Positions 1 through 7,259 of a stretch of 64,000 nt of DNA are shown here, piece by piece. Position 1 is the first letter of the stretch, and the number at the start of each line of letters is the position of its first letter. The DNA is from Acinetobacter variabilis. Lineage in GTDB: Bacteria > Pseudomonadota > Gammaproteobacteria > Pseudomonadales > Moraxellaceae. A program made the translations under genes and the position numbers. The stretch covers positions 62,001-126,000 of the forward strand of contig NZ_KB850113.1 of the NCBI RefSeq assembly GCF_000369625.1, written 5' to 3'. The notes beneath the pieces are model-generated. The model was not told where the DNA came from. It was given only the letters and a program-made list of their open reading frames with translations, and did not search any database.

Positions 1-314
1 ATATGCACTTCAGGCTGAGGACGTTTCTGGGCTTCTGCCTGTAAACGGGTCAGTAAAATTGCCTTGTCCGGAATATAGGATTCATTCCAGAAGATATCGC
101 CATTTTTATTGACTGCCAGCTGGATATTTTCCGGCTTGGTTTCATACGGGACATTACGTTCTTCAGGCAGATCGACCGGTACGGTATGAATTGCAACCGG
201 TACTGTAATCAGAAAGATAATCAGCAGTACCAGCATCACATCAACCAGAGGCGTGGTATTAATGGTACCAATGACCTCATCATCGCTGTCGTTTGAATTG
301 ACCATCATTCCCAT
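1..314 (-). CDS. exbD: Biopolymer transporter ExbD (3' end outside window)
   Basis: Inner-membrane subunit of a TonB-ExbB-ExbD motor, which uses the proton gradient to energise outer-membrane receptors. About 104 codons are visible; the C-terminus runs off the left edge. After a short acidic cytoplasmic tail the motif NTTPLVDVMLVLLIIFL (about residues 19-35) is the single membrane helix, with the family's essential Asp at residue 25. The periplasmic part then begins (PVDLPEERNVPYET). The ATG at 314 is 15 bases after the exbB stop, so the two are co-transcribed. It is the last visible member of a receptor-tonB-exbB-exbD series. A second exbD or another gene could follow beyond the edge. Confidence 0.95.
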   Translation of the reverse strand, partial: MGMMVNSNDSDDEVIGTINTTPLVDVMLVLLIIFLITVPVAIHTVPVDLPEERNVPYETKPENIQLAVNKNGDIFWNESYIPDKAILLTRLQAEAQKRPQPEVH

Positions 315-329
315 GGTTGACCCCCATTT

Positions 330-1214
330 TTATTTTGTGTCGCGGTGAACAGGATTGTTTGAGCTGATTTCGCCGCTCAGTAGTACAGCATGCAGGTCAG
401 AACCGAAGGTACGAACTTCTTCCATCACCGCTTTATTACGTCGAGTTAACCAGTTGTAGCCAAGTACTGCAGGAACTGCCACTGCCAGACCGATTGCGGT
501 CATGATCAGTGCTTCACCGACCGGACCAGCAACTTTATCGATTGACGCCTGACCAGAAATACCAATTGCAGTCAAGGCATGGTAAATGCCCCAAACGGTA
601 CCAAACAGACCTACGAAAGGTGCAGTAGAACCTACGGTTGCAAGGAAGGCCAAACCACCACTTAGATGGCTTTGAATCTTGTCGACTGCGCGTGAAATAG
701 AAATCGTAACCCAGGTATTAAAGTCGATACGCTCTAGTAAAGTACCGCCATGGTTTTTGGTTGACTTGATGCCTTTTTCAGCAATAAAACGATATACGCT
801 GGCTTCATCCAGATTTTGCGCTGCATTATCCAGTGAAGAAGATTCCCAGAACTGATGTTCTGCTTCTTTGGCCTGTTTGCGAATCTTGCCTTGTTGCAAG
901 CACTTGGTGATCATGATGTACCAGGTACCGATTGACATGATTACCAGAATGAACAGGGTCACTTTGGAAACCATATCGCCTTCTTTCCACATGGCTTCCA
1001 GACCATAAGGGTTGCTGGCAGGTTTTTCAGCTGCAGCAGGTGCTGGCGGTGTAGGTTCAGCGACAGTCGCAGGAGTTGTGGTTTCCGTTTCAGTGACGGT
1101 CGTTGCAGGTGTAGGGGATTCTTCAGCAAATACGGTTTGCAAAGGTAGTAAAGTACTTGCCGCAATGACACTTGCAGCAGTGATATTTTTTAAAGTGTGT
1201 CGTGCGTTTTTCAT
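330..1214 (-). CDS. exbB: ExbB / MotA-TolQ family proton channel
   Basis: Inner-membrane proton-channel subunit partnering ExbD and TonB, 294 residues. The ATG at 1214 is chosen because GAGGAG lies just upstream on the minus strand; the open frame extends 32 codons further but without a ribosome site. A signal peptide (about 1-30, ending TVFA) is followed by a Pro/Ala/Thr/Glu-rich stretch to about residue 72. Membrane helices follow near VTLFILVIMSIGTWYIM, LAFLATVGSTAPFVGLFG and ALIMTAIGLAVAVPAVLG. Signal-peptide-bearing, N-terminally extended ExbB proteins are typical of dedicated TonB systems. It sits 40 bases after tonB and 15 before exbD. Confidence 0.95.
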   Translation of the reverse strand: MKNARHTLKNITAASVIAASTLLPLQTVFAEESPTPATTVTETETTTPATVAEPTPPAPAAAEKPASNPYGLEAMWKEGDMVSKVTLFILVIMSIGTWYIMITKCLQQGKIRKQAKEAEHQFWESSSLDNAAQNLDEASVYRFIAEKGIKSTKNHGGTLLERIDFNTWVTISISRAVDKIQSHLSGGLAFLATVGSTAPFVGLFGTVWGIYHALTAIGISGQASIDKVAGPVGEALIMTAIGLAVAVPAVLGYNWLTRRNKAVMEEVRTFGSDLHAVLLSGEISSNNPVHRDTK

Positions 1215-1254
1215 AATGAATCTCCTCATTTTGTTTTTTAATCTGTTGTCTGGA

Positions 1255-1959
1255 TCAGTCCAAGATAAATTCGTAGGGAATGTCGTACCAAGATTCTTGT
1301 GGTTCACCATTTTTCATTGCAGGCTTGAAGGTACATAAGCTGAAAGCCTTGGACGCTGCACGGTCGAGTGAACGGCTGCCACTGGATTTTTTTACTTTGG
1401 CATCTTTCACTTTGCCGTCGGTATTCACAAAGACAGAGATCAGCACATTACCTTGCTCTTCATTCATTAATGCATCGCGCGGGTAATCTGGACGCTTACA
1501 ACCCGCTTCACCTTGAGATACGCCACGTGTAACGCCAGTTGGTTGCGGTGGAGCAGCAGGCGCCGCTGCAACAACTGGGGCTGGTGCAGCCACCGGACTT
1601 GGGGATGGTACTGCTGCAGCTACAGGCGTTGGTTCTGCAACCGGTTGAGTGACGGTTGGTGTAGGCTGTGTTTTCTGTACCGGAACCACTTTTTCTACCG
1701 GTTTAACCTCAGGAACCTGTGCCACTTTTTCTACAATTTTAGGTGGCTCAGGTGGGGTTTCTTTAGGTGGCTCTGGTTCTGGTGGTTTAATATCCTGAAT
1801 AATCATCAATTCAACCGGTTCTTCTGACGGTTTGATGATGTCTTTTGCCATACCTGCCATTAGCACCAGGCCCACCAGGATATGCAAGAAAATCACGACA
1901 CCAATTCCAGTCAATTTTTTGGCGGAGCTTTTTTCTATATCTTCAAACGTTGTGCTCAT
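1255..1959 (-). CDS. tonB: TonB energy-transducing protein
   Basis: Periplasm-spanning protein that passes motor energy to TonB-dependent receptors. N-terminal membrane helix around residues 17-38 (GVVIFLHILVGLVLMAG), then a Pro/Glu- and Pro/Lys-rich spacer (EPPEPEPPKETPPEPP type) and an Ala/Pro stretch to about residue 140. The C-terminal TonB domain starts at CKRPDYPRDALMNEEQG and ends YEFILD. Two adjacent ATGs exist (1962 and 1959). AGGAG is only two bases from the first and five from the second, so the second is preferred, giving 234 residues. It lies 137 bases after the receptor gene, separated by a strong stem-loop, and probably serves that receptor. Confidence 0.95.
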   Translation of the reverse strand: MSTTFEDIEKSSAKKLTGIGVVIFLHILVGLVLMAGMAKDIIKPSEEPVELMIIQDIKPPEPEPPKETPPEPPKIVEKVAQVPEVKPVEKVVPVQKTQPTPTVTQPVAEPTPVAAAVPSPSPVAAPAPVVAAAPAAPPQPTGVTRGVSQGEAGCKRPDYPRDALMNEEQGNVLISVFVNTDGKVKDAKVKKSSGSRSLDRAASKAFSLCTFKPAMKNGEPQESWYDIPYEFILD

Positions 1960-2055
1960 CATGACTCCTGGAATTTAAGACAAATAAGAAATAACGGTTT
2001 ATTTCAAAGATGAGGTAGCTGCATTATTTTTTGTTTGGCTGAAATGATATGAATA

Positions 2056-2086
2056 CTGCAAATACAGCATGACGCTGTATTTGCAG
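2056..2086 (-). other. Perfect intercistronic stem-loop between receptor and tonB
   Basis: Thirteen-base-pair perfect stem (CTGCAAATACAGC with its complement) and a five-base loop, just after the receptor stop. There is no T-run on either side, so it does not look like a simple intrinsic terminator. It may protect the receptor mRNA 3' end or mark a processing site, letting receptor and motor genes be expressed at different levels. Confidence 0.7.
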
Positions 2087-2096
2087 AAAGCTTGTC

Positions 2097-4754
2097 TTAG
2101 AATTTGTAAGTACCACGGAGGTAATAAGTACGACCTGTAGGATCTGAGTAACGAGGGTCATAACCGTATTGGAAGTTATCCAGAACATCAGATGCAGCAG
2201 GCTCTTCATCAAAGATGTTGAGGATACCGCCAGTCAACTCCAGGTTTTTGAAGCCTTTATAAGTTGTTGCGAAGTTATAAAGTGTGTAGTCACCCACATC
2301 ACGTTCGCCAGAGTAGTCTTCATAACCACGAGTGAACTGTTGTTCAAAGATCATTTTCCAGTCTTCATAAGACCAGTTCAGATTGGCAACATGTTTCCAG
2401 CGAACTACTGCCGGGTCTTCATATTTGCCTACCAGACTAGACCATTCACCGCCTGGTTCACTTTGGTAGTCCAGATTGATCACGTAAGTACCATCAATAC
2501 CGAAACCGAAACGACCAGTAGATGTTTTAGGTGTCAGGTAGTTCAGGCTCAGGTCTACACCTGAAGTTTTTAAACCGCCAGAGTTCATCAGGGTAGTACG
2601 GATGTGCTGGATACGGCCTTCACTATCACGTATGAAACGGTCTGCATAAAGGTCTGGATTATCAAAGATTGATGATTCACCCACTGTACCTACCAGACCA
2701 TCGATCTCGATATTGAAGTAGTCAGCAGTGAAAACCAGGTTTTTGATTGGTTCAAATACTAAACCAGCAGTGAATGATGTAGATTCTTCTGGTTGCAGGT
2801 CAGGTGAACCACCTTGGGTACGCTTAAACTGGGTATTACATTCAACCTGATATTTAGGTTCGACTGGCGTGCCACCTGGACATAACACAGGGTCATTGTA
2901 TTTCGCACCTGTCCAGGTTTCACTGATTGGCGCGTTGATTTCGTACAAGCTTGGTGCACGGAAACCGGTGCTATAAGATGCACGGAACATGACTTCCTTC
3001 ATTGGTTCCCAACGTAGACCAACTTTCGGGTTGAAGGTATCACCGAAGTCGCTATAGTCATCATAACGGGCAGCAATTTGAGCTTCCAGACTTGGCAAGA
3101 TTGGGATCTGGAATTCAGTAAAGAATGCTGTGATGTCACGATCACCCTTACTGATTGGTTTGCTCGGGTCAATACCAGAACCTGGTACTTGAGCCACGAT
3201 TTCAGAGTTTACTTTCGCTTCCCAGTCCTGAGTCGTGAAGCTACCACCGAAGGCAAAGCCAACATCACCTGCAGGTAATTCAAAAATTGGACGACTGATC
3301 GTAAAGTCTGCAGTTGTAGACTCTAAAGAGGCGATGTTAGTTTCGCCATTAATCACAAATGATTCCCAAGGGGTATCGCCTGGACGTGCTGGACCGAATG
3401 GATTGATACGACCTTCATTCAATGCAGTTTGCAGGTTGCTACGGTGTAAGTAACCACCTGTAAATTCATCAGTTGCTTCGCTTTTCGCGTATGACACGCC
3501 TGCGTTAATATCCCAGCCTAATGCCTCACCTTCAATACCTGCAAAGAAGCGGTGTGAGTCATTGGTTGACATACTTTGACGGTTACCTGCCTGAGAACGG
3601 AGGTAAAGTTGAAGTGGATCACCGCTTAACTCGCCATCTGTAATAGCCGGAGTAATACCATTACCTGGATAGTATTGGCTGCTTGATGGTAAAGTCACGG
3701 TACGGCCATAAACGTCTGGTGCAATTGAAGTGGATACTTCAGAACGTGTAAACACGTATTCACCAACCGCATTTAATGAATCATTAAGCTTGAATGTCCC
3801 TTTACCTAATGCAGATAGTGTTTCAACCTGTGGTTTGATCGCAATTAAAGCCTGCGTATTTAGATAACAGAAGCCGTCATCTGGAGAAGACCATGGAACA
3901 TTATTACAGTCATCTGGGTATGGGTTACCTAAATAACCAGTGGTTGGATCATAGATGTTTGCCGGGAAGCCGCTTGCAGAGCCAGCATCAATACCTAATT
4001 CAGGAATTACACCACCACGGCGGCTGACTTTACGCTGTTGAGCATGGATCTGGTTAGATTTACGGTAGTCCAAGACGCCCATGACGTTAAAGCCATTTTC
4101 ATCCAGGTCACCGAAACCACCGAAGATCGCAGCCTGTTGTTTTTCACCACCTGAATGTTCGGTTTCATGTAAGGCTCCGGTAACACCTAAGCCATTGTAT
4201 TCAGATTTGGTGATGAAGTTGATTACCCCCGCAATCGCATCCGCACCATAAACTGCAGAAGCACCATCACGTAAAATCTCAATACGATCAATCATCGCCA
4301 TAGGGATGATGTTTAAGTTCGTACTATCTGTACTAAATGCACTATAGGCAAGACGACGGCCATTTAAAAGCACAAGTGTTTTGTCTGAGCCTAGACCACG
4401 TAAGTTGGCTGTCGAACCTGAAGTATTACTTGCACCTACGTTTTGAGCAGTAGAGAAACCAGCCTGGTTCGCGCTGACTTTTACTAAAGCTTCTTCAACA
4501 GTACTTACCCCTTGGTTCGCAAGATCTTCACCTTTGATGACGGTGATTGGTGAAGAACTTTGTGCAGCAACCCCCTTGATTGATGAACCCGTCACTGTCA
4601 CTTTCTGAACTTTAGTTGGCTGTTCAGCAGATGCAGCTTCTTCGGCATGGGCCAGCGGCAGACACATCATACTTAAGCTGAGTGCGCTTAACTTGAGTAG
4701 TCTTTTGCTGACGGTTGGAGCCCCCATAGATCCGACCAATTTATTTTTTTTCAT
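2097..4754 (-). CDS. TonB-dependent outer-membrane receptor, probable peptide receptor
   Basis: Outer-membrane beta-barrel importer of 885 residues. A Lys-rich start and hydrophobic stretch form the signal peptide, ending near PLAHAEE. A TonB-box-like segment (VQKVTVTGSSIKG) is followed by the plug domain, with NLRGLGSDKTLVLLNGRR and EILRDGASAVYGADAIAGVINF. The barrel ends RTYYLRGTYKF with the usual terminal Phe. A GTG lies four codons upstream (4766), but its ribosome site would be too close; the ATG is preferred. Substrate is not shown by sequence alone. The divergent peptide ABC operon and the motor genes directly downstream point to peptides or peptide-like molecules rather than a siderophore. 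A sigma-54-like promoter lies about 50 bases upstream. Confidence 0.9.
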   Translation of the reverse strand: MKKNKLVGSMGAPTVSKRLLKLSALSLSMMCLPLAHAEEAASAEQPTKVQKVTVTGSSIKGVAAQSSSPITVIKGEDLANQGVSTVEEALVKVSANQAGFSTAQNVGASNTSGSTANLRGLGSDKTLVLLNGRRLAYSAFSTDSTNLNIIPMAMIDRIEILRDGASAVYGADAIAGVINFITKSEYNGLGVTGALHETEHSGGEKQQAAIFGGFGDLDENGFNVMGVLDYRKSNQIHAQQRKVSRRGGVIPELGIDAGSASGFPANIYDPTTGYLGNPYPDDCNNVPWSSPDDGFCYLNTQALIAIKPQVETLSALGKGTFKLNDSLNAVGEYVFTRSEVSTSIAPDVYGRTVTLPSSSQYYPGNGITPAITDGELSGDPLQLYLRSQAGNRQSMSTNDSHRFFAGIEGEALGWDINAGVSYAKSEATDEFTGGYLHRSNLQTALNEGRINPFGPARPGDTPWESFVINGETNIASLESTTADFTISRPIFELPAGDVGFAFGGSFTTQDWEAKVNSEIVAQVPGSGIDPSKPISKGDRDITAFFTEFQIPILPSLEAQIAARYDDYSDFGDTFNPKVGLRWEPMKEVMFRASYSTGFRAPSLYEINAPISETWTGAKYNDPVLCPGGTPVEPKYQVECNTQFKRTQGGSPDLQPEESTSFTAGLVFEPIKNLVFTADYFNIEIDGLVGTVGESSIFDNPDLYADRFIRDSEGRIQHIRTTLMNSGGLKTSGVDLSLNYLTPKTSTGRFGFGIDGTYVINLDYQSEPGGEWSSLVGKYEDPAVVRWKHVANLNWSYEDWKMIFEQQFTRGYEDYSGERDVGDYTLYNFATTYKGFKNLELTGGILNIFDEEPAASDVLDNFQYGYDPRYSDPTGRTYYLRGTYKF

Positions 4755-4801
4755 CGTAAATTTCACCCTTTTGTTATGTGAAGTAGTGCTGGGTTGATCT
4801 A

Positions 4802-4818
4802 AGCAAGGCGAATGCCAA
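4802..4818 (-). promoter_or_regulatory. Sigma-54-like (-24/-12) promoter of the receptor gene
   Basis: Read on the minus strand: TTGGCATTCGCCTTGCT. GG and GC are separated by exactly ten bases, as RpoN promoters require, and both the TTGGCA and TTGCT blocks match consensus. Transcription would begin near 4791, leaving a leader of about 37 bases before the ATG. Inference from motif only. Confidence 0.55.
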
Positions 4819-5120
4819 CTTATAAAATTTTATATTTTTATATTTTTAATTTATTGAAAAATATTGATTTAATTGAATGAGGTTTGAATTTATCAAGCGA
4901 TACTGAAGAAAAATTAAGAAGTCTGTGTATCGAATCTGAAGAAAGGAGGAAGTGAGACCCCTGTCAAAGCAATAAATAAATATTTAATGAATAAGAAAGT
5001 AGTCCAAAAATGAGAGGGAAATTGAATAAAGTTTAATCATGGTGCATAATTTTTACATAAAATATACAATATTTTTTAAAAATAAATTATTTAAAATACA
5101 GATACTTATGCTTATTTTTT

Positions 5121-5138
5121 GTTTACCTAAAGGTATAC
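5121..5138. promoter_or_regulatory. Candidate activator-binding dyad in the divergent spacer
   Basis: GTTTACCTAAAGGTATAC is an 18-base dyad with one mismatched pair, whose core TACCT-AA-AGGTA is perfect. It lies about 190-310 bases from the two -24/-12 elements, a usual place for an enhancer-binding protein. No known regulator's consensus is recognised. Confidence 0.3.
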
Positions 5139-5327
5139 AATAGTGCAATAAGATGAAACAGGGTTGAGTTATTTTTGTGCGAAATAAACTTTAGTGAGAA
5201 TTTTAAGGATAAAAATTTAATTAATGATTCATGGAAAATATTATGTTATTCATAATGTTTTAAATAATTAATAAAAATAAACTTTTTTCAGTTAAAAACA
5301 GGAAGAAATCCCTATTTTTTGCAAGGA

Positions 5328-5343
5328 TGGCATGAAATTCGCT
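5328..5343 (+). promoter_or_regulatory. Sigma-54-like promoter of the peptide ABC operon
   Basis: TGGCATGAAATTCGCT keeps the GG-N10-GC spacing of RpoN promoters, with one mismatch in the -12 block (TCGC for TTGC). Expected start near 5354, about 105 bases before the first gene. A sigma-70 alternative is TTGAAG at 5384 with TATTTA at 5406 (16-base spacer). Confidence 0.4.
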
Positions 5344-5458
5344 TTGTTCAGTTTATTCCATCTGTCCAGCTTTGACCCATCCATTGAAGCAAATATGGGA
5401 TGATGTATTTAAAACTTCCTATAGCAATAAAACTTCAAGATAAAGAATAGGTACAAAT

Positions 5459-7237
5459 TTGAAATCAGCACTTTTTAGCATGACGATTTTGGCCTTGGCT
5501 ATGAGCTCGGGGCAAACTGCCTGGGCAAAATCATCTGCACATCCGGATAAAGTTTTAAACCTGGCTTTCGAAGCACCTGATGACGGTTTTGATATGGTCA
5601 AAACCTATAATTTTTATAGTGGTAGCGTTGCTGAGGCTATTTTTGAGCCTTTGTTGCGTTATGACTATCTGGCCCGGCCTGCAATTTTGGCTCCGAATAC
5701 CGCCGAGTCTTTACCCGTCGTGGAACAGGATGGCAAAGTTTATACCTTTAAAATCAAGCCAGGAATTTATTTCAGTCCGGATCCGGCCTTTCAGGGCAAG
5801 AAGCGTGAACTGCTCGCCCGGGATTATATTTATTCCATGCAAAGGGTGATGGATCCAAAAAACCATTCGCCTTCTTTTTCCTTTATCGAAGGTAAAATTC
5901 TTGGCGTAGATCAAGTCATTCAGCAGGCCAAAAAATCGGGCAAATTTAACTATGATGCTCCGATTGCCGGTTTAAAAGCTCTAGATAAATATACCTTACA
6001 AATTACCCTGACCCGTTCAGATCTGAACTTTCCTTACATTCTAGCCTATGTTGCTTTTGCTGGTACTGCACGTGAAGTCATCGAATATTATGGCGATCGA
6101 GTAGGTCAGCATCCAGTCGGAACAGGGGCATACCAGTTACACAAATATGTACCGCGTAGCCGCATTGAGCTGACTGCCAACCCAAATTATCGCGGTTTTG
6201 TCTGGAACTTTAAGGGGGATGGTTCAGAGTGGGATCAGCGGATTGTTAAAGCCATGCAAGGCAAGCAGATGCCGCAAATTGGCAAGGTTAAGATCAGCAT
6301 CATTGAAGAAGAACAGTCGCGCTGGCTGGCCTTAAAATCTGGACAATTAGACTATGACAAACTGACTGCAAGTGGTGCTGAACAGGCGCTGGAAAATAAG
6401 CAGCTAAAAAGTGAATATAAGAAAAAAGGCATCCTGCATTATCCAAATAAAGAGCCGGAAATCACCTATACCATCATGAATATGCGTGATCCGGTGATTG
6501 GTGGGGATTCACTGGAAAAAATTGCACTACGCCGTGCTATTGCCTTGTCCTATAACCAGAAAGAAGCCATCCAGCAGCTATATAAAGGGCATGCTGTTAA
6601 AGCTGAAATGATTCTTCCTGAAGGTGTGGGTGGATATAACCCGGATTATAGAAGCAGTATTGCCTACAACCCATTGCTTGCCAATAAACTGCTCGATCGT
6701 TTTGGCTACAAGAAAGGTGCCGACGGTTACCGTACCTTGCCTGATGGTAAACCATTGGTTCTGAAAATGAACTCGACCAGCTCAAGCTCTTCCGTTATTT
6801 CTGCGGAGCTATGGAAAAAGAACCTGGATGCAATTGGAGTAAAAGTTGAATTTAAAGTCAGTAACTTTGCCGACAATTTAAAAGAAGCCACCCAGTGCAA
6901 ACACATGATGTGGGGTGGCGCCTGGATTGCAGATTATCCGGAAGGGGAAAATTTTGCCCAGTTGCTGTATGGCCCAAATGCCCAGCAAGGTAACCTGAGC
7001 TGCTATACCTCTAAAGCCTATGACGCGCTGTATCAAACTGCGATGAAACTGCCGCCTCAGCAACGCACTCCATATTATGAGCAGATGAACCGCCAGATGG
7101 AGGCCGATAATCCATGGATTTTGCACAATACCCGGGTACGCAACTGGCTGATTCATCCACAGGTACAGGGCTTTAAGGCACATCCGGTGACTAGAGCAGT
7201 TTGGCAATATCTGGATATTGAGCCTGTTAAAAAATAA
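5459..7237 (+). CDS. ABC transporter substrate-binding protein, peptide family 5 (first copy)
   Basis: Periplasmic binding protein of the OppA/DppA/YejA class, 592 residues. The start is TTG at 5459, the only start giving a complete signal peptide (basic Lys2, hydrophobic core, AWA cleavage site near residue 23). An in-frame TAA closes the frame 16 bases upstream, and the next ATG (5480) would cut off the basic residue. Family 5 signatures include AEAIFEPLLRYDYLARPA, the domain hinge around PVGTGAYQLHKYVP, and the C-terminal WIADYPEGENFAQLLYG. It delivers cargo to the permeases at 11103 and 12049. It resembles the next gene throughout (for example MQGKQMPQIG against MQGKKMPQIG), so the pair arose by tandem duplication. 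Confidence 0.9.
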   Translation: MKSALFSMTILALAMSSGQTAWAKSSAHPDKVLNLAFEAPDDGFDMVKTYNFYSGSVAEAIFEPLLRYDYLARPAILAPNTAESLPVVEQDGKVYTFKIKPGIYFSPDPAFQGKKRELLARDYIYSMQRVMDPKNHSPSFSFIEGKILGVDQVIQQAKKSGKFNYDAPIAGLKALDKYTLQITLTRSDLNFPYILAYVAFAGTAREVIEYYGDRVGQHPVGTGAYQLHKYVPRSRIELTANPNYRGFVWNFKGDGSEWDQRIVKAMQGKQMPQIGKVKISIIEEEQSRWLALKSGQLDYDKLTASGAEQALENKQLKSEYKKKGILHYPNKEPEITYTIMNMRDPVIGGDSLEKIALRRAIALSYNQKEAIQQLYKGHAVKAEMILPEGVGGYNPDYRSSIAYNPLLANKLLDRFGYKKGADGYRTLPDGKPLVLKMNSTSSSSSVISAELWKKNLDAIGVKVEFKVSNFADNLKEATQCKHMMWGGAWIADYPEGENFAQLLYGPNAQQGNLSCYTSKAYDALYQTAMKLPPQQRTPYYEQMNRQMEADNPWILHNTRVRNWLIHPQVQGFKAHPVTRAVWQYLDIEPVKK

Positions 7238-7259
7238 CTTGAGAAGATTAAGAACCAGT

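Larger units (their letters stand above)
4755..5458. other. 704-bp AT-rich divergent regulatory region
   Basis: Non-coding spacer between the receptor and the peptide ABC operon; no convincing ORF or RNA gene is seen. It contains outward-facing -24/-12 elements near both ends and a dyad around 5121-5138. Such length is in keeping with activator-dependent promoters that need upstream sites and DNA bending. Confidence 0.6.

Noticed and set aside
1012..1827. Plus-strand ORFs rich in Ala/Val or Trp/Arg opposite exbB and tonB
   Set aside because: They are antisense shadows of Pro/Ala-rich and Pro/Glu-rich coding sequence.
4755..4766. GTG start for the TonB-dependent receptor
   Set aside because: The AAAAGG ribosome-site-like sequence abuts the GTG, while the ATG at 4754 gives an ordinary signal peptide.
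5239..5256. ATTATG-TTATT-CATAAT inverted repeat in the peptide locus spacer
   Set aside because: Such short AT-only dyads are expected by chance in DNA this AT-rich.
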